Positions 52,098 through 64,000 of a stretch of DNA of 64,000 nucleotides are shown here, in pieces. The stretch covers positions 3,046,001 to 3,110,000 of the forward strand of contig CM069766.1 of NCBI GenBank assembly GCA_036169595.1, given 5' to 3'. A model generated the notes under the pieces. It did no database searches. It was not told the origin of the DNA and saw only the letters and a list, made by a program, of their open reading frames with translations. The stretch comes from Dictyostelium firmibasis. Lineage: Eukaryota; Evosea; Eumycetozoa; Dictyosteliales; Dictyosteliaceae. The stretch's first letter is position 1. Each line of letters starts with the position of its first letter. The translations under genes were made by a program, and so were the position numbers.

Positions 52098-54431
52098 ATG
52101 GCGGATTTATTAAGCACAAATTCTATGAGATCATATGATCAAAAACAAACCACACCACCTTTAACACAACACCAACAACAACCGCATCAACAACCAAAAT
52201 CTATTTTGAATAATGATGGTAAAAATTCATCGATTGGGTCAGGATTTTCTTTACCAAATCCAGGTTCAGCAAGAGCTTCACCTGTAACATTTTTAACGGA
52301 AAATGTACAAACACCATCTCAAACTAATTCACCAACATCTTCAATTAGAGGTTATAATGTAAATTGTAATATCCCAAATAATAATAATATTAACAATAAT
52401 AATAACCCAGCATCAAAAAAATATAAAGAAATTTTACCAAATCCAATGAATAAACAACAATCATCATCCTCTTTATTATCGACACCTACCCCATCATCTT
52501 CAATATCCCCTACAAATACAAATACAACAACAACAACAACAACATCTTTATCCTCATCCTCATCTTCATCCTCATCCTCATCCTCATCTTCATCCTCATC
52601 CTCATCCTCATCCTCGTCATCTTCAACATCATCAATAATGAGAACAATTCCAACATTGCAACAACAAAAACAGATTGGAGCTAGCCATTCATTGGATTCA
52701 ATAACATCACTTTTAAATGATTCTTATGATCAACAATCAGATTACTATTGTAAACATTGTTTCAAAACTTACCCGCCCACAACTTTTATTAATAAAGCGG
52801 CTTTTAATAAACATTTAATTACTTGTAGTAATAAGAAAAGAAAAACTGGTGACGAAGGATTTGTTCCAGAATATAATTCAAATAATAATATAACAACTAC
52901 AACTACAACAACATCATCATCGTTTAGTGATTTTAGAAAATTAAATATATATAATAATAAAAATGAAGATTCATCCGAATATGAATATAATAATAATAAT
53001 TCTAATATAAAATCAAAGACGACAAGAGAAACAATGAATATTAATAATTTAAATAATGATTCAGATTCATCACAATATAGACAACCATACTCATCAAATG
53101 ATCATTTAATTGGATTTACACAACCAAATTCATCGCCACCACCAAGTTCACCAAGATGTTCAACCGATTTGGATCAACTTCAAAGTTCATTAAGATTCGC
53201 TCTACTCGATGTCATTGAAGATAAGATAGCTGAAGAAACTGAATTGGAATATATAAGAAAGGACTTTAAAAACATTGGAAATGAAATTATAATTCAAGAC
53301 TTTAAAAAAGAAAAAGAAATACAACAACTCTATCAAGTAATTAATACCGAATTAAAAGAAACAGAAGAAAGAGTAAAGTTTGATATTGTTGACAGATCAA
53401 AGCAAGAAGAAAATCAAATGAAAAAAATGAAAGAAGAACTTTTAGCACAATTCAACGAAATGGAATTACAGTTGAAAAAATTAATTGAAAAACTTCCTAT
53501 CTCGTCAGCTTCTTCTTCTACTTCAACATCATCACCTTCATCATTATTGGAATCAAATATACCAATTCATTCAAATGATACTCACCATCACCACCAAGAT
53601 GAAATTATCAAATCTGAAATTAAAGTTGCATCTCCTTTTATAAAACAAGAATTAAGACAAGAAGAAAAAGATTCACCTCCAGATGAAAAAGAATTGACAA
53701 TTGATGATGAAAATCATGAAAATATTAATAAAACTACAGACAACCTAAAAATAGAAGAAAATAAAAAACTTGATGAAGAAGAGGATCAAACTCCAACCAT
53801 TTCAACGTCAATAATTAAAAATGAGGATGATAAAAATGGTGGAGACCAAATGAAATTGAAAATAACTTTTTCAAAGAAATCATCTGATATTAATTTAACA
53901 AGTAGTGGCTCTTCTAATCCAGTTGTTTCTCCATTGGAAAATGGTAACAATGAAATTGAAAGAAAAGAAATTATTAAAAAAATTGAAGAGATAAAGAAAA
54001 CCATGAATGAAAAAATAATGAATTATAGTGTTGCTTTGGCCACTCAAGGTAGAGAGTTTGATAGAGAAATAACCATTCAATCAAATAACTATGAAAAATT
54101 ATTATCAAAGAAATTTCAAGATATGAAAAAAGATTTAAATGAAAATACTGATGCTCTATCAACTTCTTTTGATATTCTTGATAATATTCTTATTAGTCAA
54201 TCTTTACAACATCAACAAATGCAACAACATTATAAACAACAACAACAATTTCAACAACAACAGCAACAACCATTCCAATCAATTAATCTCCCTCCTGTAT
54301 ACAATAACTCTTCGCACTTTAACTCAAGTAATCTAATAAACCAATATTCATATAATAATTATCAACAACAACAAACCAATCAACAAAATCAAACCAATCA
54401 ACAAAATCAAAAGAAAACTAAATTATTTTAA
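52098..54431 (+). CDS. Single zinc-finger, coiled-coil protein, possible nuclear regulator
   Basis: Single exon, 777 residues. The N-terminal 215 residues are low-complexity (Gln/Pro, Thr and a run of about 30 Ser). One C2H2-like finger lies at about 216-250, with a Cys-x2-Cys pair (CKHC) and a His-x4-Cys end (HLITC). It is flanked by the basic NKKRKTGDE, a plausible nuclear signal. Residues about 355-465 form a long charged coiled coil, and a second lies at about 620-690. The C-terminus is Gln/Asn-rich. The long upstream region with G-box-like elements would fit a developmentally regulated gene. Function is not assigned. Confidence 0.8.
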   Translation: MADLLSTNSMRSYDQKQTTPPLTQHQQQPHQQPKSILNNDGKNSSIGSGFSLPNPGSARASPVTFLTENVQTPSQTNSPTSSIRGYNVNCNIPNNNNINNNNNPASKKYKEILPNPMNKQQSSSSLLSTPTPSSSISPTNTNTTTTTTTSLSSSSSSSSSSSSSSSSSSSSSSSSSTSSIMRTIPTLQQQKQIGASHSLDSITSLLNDSYDQQSDYYCKHCFKTYPPTTFINKAAFNKHLITCSNKKRKTGDEGFVPEYNSNNNITTTTTTTSSSFSDFRKLNIYNNKNEDSSEYEYNNNNSNIKSKTTRETMNINNLNNDSDSSQYRQPYSSNDHLIGFTQPNSSPPPSSPRCSTDLDQLQSSLRFALLDVIEDKIAEETELEYIRKDFKNIGNEIIIQDFKKEKEIQQLYQVINTELKETEERVKFDIVDRSKQEENQMKKMKEELLAQFNEMELQLKKLIEKLPISSASSSTSTSSPSSLLESNIPIHSNDTHHHHQDEIIKSEIKVASPFIKQELRQEEKDSPPDEKELTIDDENHENINKTTDNLKIEENKKLDEEEDQTPTISTSIIKNEDDKNGGDQMKLKITFSKKSSDINLTSSGSSNPVVSPLENGNNEIERKEIIKKIEEIKKTMNEKIMNYSVALATQGREFDREITIQSNNYEKLLSKKFQDMKKDLNENTDALSTSFDILDNILISQSLQHQQMQQHYKQQQQFQQQQQQPFQSINLPPVYNNSSHFNSSNLINQYSYNNYQQQQTNQQNQTNQQNQKKTKLF

Positions 54432-54478
54432 TAATTAATAAAAAAAAAAAAAAAAAAAAAAAATATTTATTTGATAAA

Positions 54479-55814
54479 TTAAACTTTTTTATTATCTACA
54501 GGTTTAAAACCTAGAGAATTCTTTAAGGTTTCAGTACTCTTTAAAAGTTCAAGGATTGACCCGAACAAACTGTTAAATAACTAAATTAGTATTCAAAAAA
54601 AAAAAAAAAAAAAAAAAAAGAAAAAAATAATATTAATACATACTCTTGAGAAGGATTTTTAAAGATGAAAAAATTATAAGATTCAAAAAGTAATTGATTA
54701 ACAAGACTTCCCATTGAAGCATTGACAATATCTCTTGATAATTTTTTTGAAACTGCTTTTAAATAAATGTAATTCCATAAAGCTATAATTTTTTTTTTCA
54801 GAAAAAAAAAAACCAAAAGGTTAATATAATTGAAGTTTAATTATTTTTTCAAAATAATACATACTGGAAAAACCCAAGAGTTCTTGTTCTTTATAATCAA
54901 GTGCAGTAAAAACCTCGTTAACTGATTCACGGAATTCTTCAAAAGTGATGGATGGAGTAAACTCTTTTGAAATTAAAGCTTGATAATAATCATCACTCAA
55001 CTGTCTACCGAAATTAAAGGCAACATACTTAAGACAGTAAACTGCCATGGATGTATCTTTTTCTGTCACTGAGAATTTATCAATACCTTCGACTGTATCT
55101 TCAATGATTTTGTTTTGTATATTAAAAACGAAATCATCATTTAATAATGAAAAGAGAGCTAATTTATAATTTCTATTCCATGATATTTGAAATAGGTTTG
55201 GGTAATCTGATGAATATGCACCTCTTACCTCTGGAGTATTTACAATTGAATCTATAAACTGTTTAGAATAAGTTTGGACAAAATGATTTGGTAATTCATT
55301 TCCTCTTAATGTTTCTGAAAAATATAACCATTGACTCTTTAGATTTGCAAATTCATTTTGATCAAGTGATTCATCTTTCAATATTAAATGAAATTCATTA
55401 TAAATTTCAACTAAGCTTTTTTCTTTTTCACTTTTCAATAATTTACTAAAATCCATTTCATCCATATTTAATTCTCCCATATTATTTATTAATACTGAAA
55501 ATATATTTCTCTCTATTCTTTGACTTAAAAAAAGTTTCCTGAAAAAAAAAAAAAAAAAAAAAAAAAGAACAATTAGTAAATTATTTAATTCTATTGATAA
55601 TTAATTTAAAGGAAAATATTTACAATGACATTGAACGAAGATCCCAGTCTGATAAAAATCCTAATAAAAATTTTTCTGAAAGTGGTTGGGAAGTTTTAAT
55701 TGAATCAATAAAATCTAACAATTCTTTTGATTTTTTAGAAGTATTTGTAATTAAATTTTTAAGGTATAAAGTATTTTCTCTAAAAAAAAACTATTTATAA
55801 ATAAATTTTATTAA

Positions 55815-55881
<67 letters not shown>

Positions 55882-57147
55882 GTTATTGTTTAATTTTAGC
55901 TATTTTAAAAATTAACATACTTTATACATTCTATTCTTAATATCGATTAATTTTAGAGATAAATCTTTTTTGTCCGAAATTTTAATCCAACCCTCTGGTA
56001 TATATAGAGATCTTTCTATTTCAAAATTATCACAATCTGTCAATATCCCAATGGTTGATGTTGCGTATTGATCGTAATCTGAACAAATTGAAGTTTCATT
56101 ATCACTGTATCGGAATGGTTTTAAACCACTAATAACTGGCACAAAAATTGGTTTTGGACATCTTTGGATTATTGCTTTTACTATTTGTTGTCTAACAACT
56201 TCATTCTCATTTCTTTTTGCTAACCTCTATATACATATATATTTTTTTAAATATTTAAATCAAAAAAAATAAAAAATAAAAAAAAAAAAAACAACATTGG
56301 TTGACAATTTATATTATTAAAATAATTAATTTACTAATATAGGAAATTATTGATTAATTATAAAATATTATTTTAAATTATTTACATGGCTAAAATTTGG
56401 AGTTAAAACAAAAATGGCATTATCTACATTTGGTGATTCAAAAATTATATCCATATATGTAACACCTTTTTTTTCATTAATTATTCCGATTTTTGATTTT
56501 ATAGAATCAAAGTCAAAAATTTTTTTAAAATTTCTTGAACCATCTGCATTTTGAAATTCAAATGAATTTGCTGAATCTTTATTTCTTCTACAATGAATAT
56601 AAAAAGTTTTTTTAATACGATCGATATCTTCAAAAGCATCAATTCCCATTAAACCTTGAACAACTTCTTTATAACTAAAATTATATTCATTATCAAATCC
56701 TAAAAAAACAAATACTCCTAATTGTTTTGAATTTTCTTTTTTTTTTTTTTTTTAAACAGTATTAATATTATATAAATTATATATAGAATTTTGTTATTTA
56801 TTTGAATATATAATACCATTTCTTAATAAATTATAATATGAATTCATGATATCAGAGTTTTTTTGTTCTACTAAATTTAATTGTTTTTCAAATGGTGAAG
56901 ATAAACCATCAATAATATTTTTTGAAAGGTTGGAATACAAATCTGTATCTTTATTTAAATGAGTTTTCGTCGATAAATATTCCTGAGCTCCAGCGATACA
57001 ACTAGCACGCAACGATTTACCAATTCTACGAAAATCTATTTCGTTTGATTGCCCAAAAAAAGCACCACCTATAATTGATTTTCTGGTGAAAATACTAGTA
57101 TCACTTTTTTGTATTGATTTAATTCCATTCCTAATTATAAATGACAT
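54479..57147 (-). CDS. Seven-exon orphan protein, 679 residues, unknown function
   Basis: Reconstructed from fragments on the minus strand: 57147-56817, 56717-56386, 56226-55921, 55790-55624, 55538-54865, 54782-54644 and 54569-54479. Every join keeps phase, and the sum is 680 codons including the stop. Exon 4 starts with three TTT codons directly after TAAATAG; other acceptors give stops. The N-terminus (MSFIIRNGIKSIQKS) is weakly amphipathic and lacks acids for about 16 residues, so a mitochondrial location is conceivable. The remainder is a mixed globular protein without repeats or long Asn runs, unusual for this locus. Distinctive segments are FLSDWDLRSMSLKLFLSQRI, spanning exons 4-5, and YPNLFQISWNRNYKLALFSL. 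I recognise no family. Confidence 0.75.
55815..55881. repeat. (ATT)n microsatellite, intronic
   Basis: About 22 triplets within intron 3 (55920-55791) of the seven-exon orphan gene. Confidence 0.9.
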
Positions 57148-57299
57148 TATTTGAAGTTTTCGATACGAAAACTATCTCTATAAATTTTAAATGAAAAAAA
57201 TAAAAATTAAAAAAAAAAAAAATAAAAAAAATAAAAATAAAAATAAAAATAAAAAAAAAAAAAAAATAATATTATTTTTCAAAAATGCGACATTTATTT

Positions 57300-58508
<1,209 letters not shown>

Positions 58509-58653
58509 TTATGAGTATATGAACAAAAAAAAAATTAATTAAATAGAAAAAAAGTATTGTGTGTGTTGAAAAAAAAAAAATTTTGAAAAAAATAAACGAG
58601 TAATTCCAGGAAATTTGTATTATTATTTAATTTTTTTTTTTTTTTTTTTTTTA

Positions 58654-60952
<2,299 letters not shown>

Positions 60953-61236
60953 CTTTTTCTCTTTTAAAAAAAAATGAAAAAAAAAAAAAAAAAAAGGAAA
61001 TTAAAAAAAAAAATGAAAAAAAAAAAATGAAAATAAAAAAATAAAAATAAAAACTAATAATAATTATACCATTTTGATTATTTTATTTATAGAAGGAAGA
61101 TATATATATTTTTTATGTACGTTTTGGTTTTGTATAATTATTATTAAATATTTATAATTGATTCTTGATCATTATTATTATTATTTTTAGTTTTTTAAAA
61201 GAAAAAAACATCAAAAAAAATAAATAAATAAATAAA
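60953..61236 (-). promoter_or_regulatory. PIG-B upstream region
   Basis: 284 bp between the PIG-B start and the stop of the AF4-like gene, A/T tracts throughout. No gene is visible. Confidence 0.4.
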
Positions 61237-62096
61237 TTAGGACTGTTTATCAGATTCTTTTTTTACTTGATCAATAAATTCGAGGTATGGTTGATAGAAA
61301 AAATTAAAATGAAAACCAGGTATATTACTGTGTTGTATTGATTTTTCCCAAGAATCCATTCCTCTAAAAATATCTTCTGTATCTTTAAAGTATTGTGCTG
61401 TTTTAGTATTTACATGAGATGTATTTGGTTGATTATTATTACTGTTTGTAGTGGTTGTATTTGATGATGTTGTTGTTGTTGTTGTTATTGTTGTTGATGA
61501 ATGACTTGGTGATTCACTTGGGTTACTGGGATTTGGTGTTAATGGAGCTGTTGCTGGATTTGCAGGTTGGATTAATGATTTTGATGATGAACTTGGTAAA
61601 AATGATGAATATACACTAGAAACCTCTTTTCTAATATGTTTTAAATTATCTTTTTTAAGGCAGAACATTTTGATACAACAAAACGATTCACATTTAAAAC
61701 ATAATGAAGCTTTTGGATCATCTTTGAAATGAAGTGCCAAACGGGAAGTATTAGAAAAAAACGTAGAAATCTCTGATAAAAATGAAATGATATTTGGTAG
61801 TGGATCATTCACTTCAATCATATAATGTGTGGTTAAAAGGTATTTTAGTCCAACTTGTAAATACATCTCCAAACATTCATTTTGATTCTTACTTTGAAGT
61901 TCTTTTGCTAATTTCTTTAAATTCTTTGCATCCTCTTTAATCTGATCAATTTGTAATCTAATTTGTTTCTCCTCTTGTTTGGTTTTCTTTGGTGTTAATT
62001 CAACTGATAATCCATCTTTATTGTTGTCTTTTTTATTATTACTATTATTATTATTGTTATTGTTATTGTTATTATTATTACTATTACCATTATTAC

Positions 62097-62162
<66 letters not shown>

Positions 62163-64000
62163 TATTATTATTATTGCTACTACTATTATTATTGCTATCT
62201 TTTTTATTATTACCACTATTATTATTGTTGTTATTATTATCCTTTCTATCTCTATCTCTATCACCACCACTACCACCACTACCACTACCTCTGCGATCTC
62301 TATCACGGTCTCTGTCTCTATCTCTGTCACGATCTCTATCACCGCCACGATCTCTGTCTCTGTCACGATCTCTATCTCTATCACGATCTCTATCACGATC
62401 TCTATCACTACCACTACGACCACCTCTATCACGATCTCTATCTGCATCGCCCCTATCACTATTGCCACGATCTCTACCTCTATCTCGGTCTCGGTCTCTA
62501 TCACGATCTCGGTCTCGGTCTCGGTCTCTATCACGATCTCTACTTCCTTCACGACTGTCTCTATCTCGGTCTCTATCGGATCTATCTCTGTCAGAGTCCC
62601 TACTACTTGAAGGTCTGCTACTGTTATTACTACTACTGCTATTACTACCACTATCTCTAGAACCAGAATCTTTACTAGTTTCCTTTTCTATTATTTTCTT
62701 ATCGTGGTCAGAAACAGAGAAAGGATTTATTGAGGATGGTGGAGGTGGTTGCTGAGGTGGAGGTGGTGGAGGTGGTTGTTGTTGTTGTTGTGGCTGTTGT
62801 GGCTGTTGTGGCTGTTGTTGTGGCTGTTGTTGTTGTTGTTGTAGTGGTGGAGGTGGTGATGGTTCCTCTTTCTTTGTTTTTGTTGTTGATAACAATGAAG
62901 TAGATTTTTTATCTTTCCCATTCGATGATGGTGTAGATGAGGAAGCTGATTTTGATGGTTTTGGAGGTGACTCAACTTTTGATTTCTTTTGTGATCTTTT
63001 ATCGGGTCTATCGATTTCATTCTCAGAGTCTTCAGAATCATCATAATTTGATGAGGATTTTGGATTTGGATCATCAATATCCATATCAATTGAATCTGTT
63101 GGTTTTGGATCTGATTTTGTTGAATTTATTGATTTTCTTTTACCACCCTTTTTTTTATCGTCTTCCATTGGTTGGGGTTCATCTTTTTTATCTTTTTTAT
63201 TTGAAATTTTATCTTTTCTATCCTTTTCTTTTTCCTTTTCCTTTTCTTTTTCTTGTTTACTCTGTTTATCTTTTAGTCTGTCTTTTTCTTGTTTCTCTTT
63301 TTCTTTCTTTTCTAATCTTTCAACTTTTTCTTTTTCCTTTCCTTTTTCCTTTTCTTTTTCTAATTTATCTGGCTTTTCTAATTTGTCTGACTTTTCCAAT
63401 TTTTCTAATTTTTCTGTTTTTTCTTTTTCTAATTTTTCTTTTTCTTTTTTTTCTTCTAAATCTTTTGATTTTGGTGTTGAAGTCGTTGATGAAGAATTGC
63501 TATTATTATTGTTGTTGTTTTCTTTACTAGTATTATCTGTTTTCACAGCTAATTTCGGGATTTTTAAAATTAATTTTTCTTTCTTTACAGTTGGTGTTGT
63601 ACTTGCAGAGGAATTGGTACTACCACTACTACTATTAGGTGATTTAATTGGCTCTAATGATGATGATGATGATGATGATGAAGATGATGATGTAGTGGTT
63701 GTTGTGGTAGTTGTTGTAGTTTTCTTTAAATCTGCACCATTTAAGTTGCTATTGTTGGATATATCCTTCGATGATTCTATTTCATTTATTTTGGATTTTT
63801 TACTATTAGTTAATGATGGGTGATTATTTATCATTTTATCTGTATTATTCTCAGTATTGTTACTATCACTAATATTATTTTTTATGATGTTATTGTTACT
63901 ACTGTAATAAGTTGTTGAAATAATATTGTTTTCTTTAATATTGGTATAATCTATCGAATCGTTAAATGGAGAGAGTAATGGGCTTATTGGACAAATCATA
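61237..64000 (-). CDS. AF4/FMR2 (AFF) C-terminal-homology-domain protein, 5' end beyond window
   Basis: Open minus-strand frame from 64000 to a stop at 61237, at least 920 residues; the ATG at 63999 may be internal. The first 650 residues are low-complexity: Ser/Thr, Lys/Glu blocks, basic patches, Gln/Pro runs, then Arg-Asp repeats and Asn runs. The C-terminal 260 residues are globular and follow the AFF homology domain in order. A helix of EDAKNLKKLAKEL type leads to ECLEMYLQVGLKYLLTTHYM, then ASLCFKCESFCCIKMFCLKK. A Ser/Thr/Pro loop and a last helical part (DTEDIFRGMDSWEKS) follow. Animal AFF proteins use this domain to dimerise as scaffolds of the super elongation complex with P-TEFb. Homology is judged by eye. 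Confidence 0.75.
62265..62590 (-). repeat. Arg-Asp (RD) dipeptide-repeat coding region
   Basis: Imperfect hexamer CGATCT/CTATCT-type repeats on the plus strand encode alternating Arg-Asp with Ser/Gly interruptions. RD/RE repeats are typical of nuclear RNA-processing and elongation factors. The repeats keep all other frames open and generate false ORFs on both strands. Confidence 0.9.

Noticed and set aside
55594-55800. 68-residue plus-strand frame with protein-like composition
   Set aside because: It is antisense to exon 4 of the seven-exon gene. The minus-strand reading joins its neighbours with perfect phase and canonical splice sites; the plus frame has no partner exons.
61979-62755. Several long frames on both strands over the RD and Asn repeats (258, 223 and 218 residues)
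   Set aside because: The hexamer and triplet repeats keep all frames open. Only the minus frame continuous with the AF4-like C-terminus has support.

Overview
The window is nuclear DNA of a social amoeba, almost certainly Dictyostelium discoideum. Non-coding DNA is nearly pure A/T with long homopolymer runs. Introns are short (about 50-340 nt) with GTAAGT/GTATGT-type donors. Genes are packed at about one per 3 kb. Proteins carry long Asn and Gln runs encoded by AAT and CAA triplet repeats. I see no tRNA or rRNA gene, no CRISPR array and no intact transposon. I can support 22 protein genes, two of them cut by the window edges. All splice joins given below were checked for phase by hand.

Left part (1-11.5 kb): a kinesin-4 gene (partial, minus) is divergent from a gluconokinase. 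Next come a TMEM184-family membrane protein (minus), a RagC/D-type GTPase (plus) and a BRCT protein with a duplicated C-terminal domain (minus).

Second part (11.5-26 kb): a large cysteine-cluster protein kinase (plus), a PDK1-type AGC kinase with a PH domain (minus), an ADP-ribosylglycohydrolase-like protein (minus) and a mitochondrial-looking short-chain dehydrogenase (plus). These are followed by a head-to-head pair: an orphan Gln-rich protein and a three-module protein with a VWA domain, an IFI44-like GTPase and a ubiquitin-like tail. A low-A/T stretch after this pair looks like a decayed gene.

Third part (26-45 kb): Integrator subunit 7 (plus), a two-exon gene that fuses an RGS-like domain to an active myotubularin phosphatase (minus), an ankyrin-like protein (minus) and a 2449-residue helical protein I cannot place (plus).

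Right part (45-64 kb): MAEA/Gid9 of the CTLH ubiquitin ligase (plus), a C2-LRR protein (plus), a 2.6-kb gene-free region, and a zinc-finger/coiled-coil protein (plus). Then come a seven-exon orphan gene (minus), a REV1-type BRCT protein without a polymerase (minus), the GPI mannosyltransferase PIG-B (minus) and a partial gene whose C-terminus matches the AF4/FMR2 homology domain (minus).

Several products act in nutrient and phosphoinositide signalling (Rag GTPase, PDK1, myotubularin, RGS-like) or in transcription and RNA 3' processing (Integrator 7, AF4-like). The order shows no operon-like logic, and shared promoters of divergent pairs are the only visible coupling. The best candidates for undescribed biology are the VWA-GTPase-UBL protein with its divergent partner, the RGS-myotubularin fusion and the AF4/FMR2-like protein.
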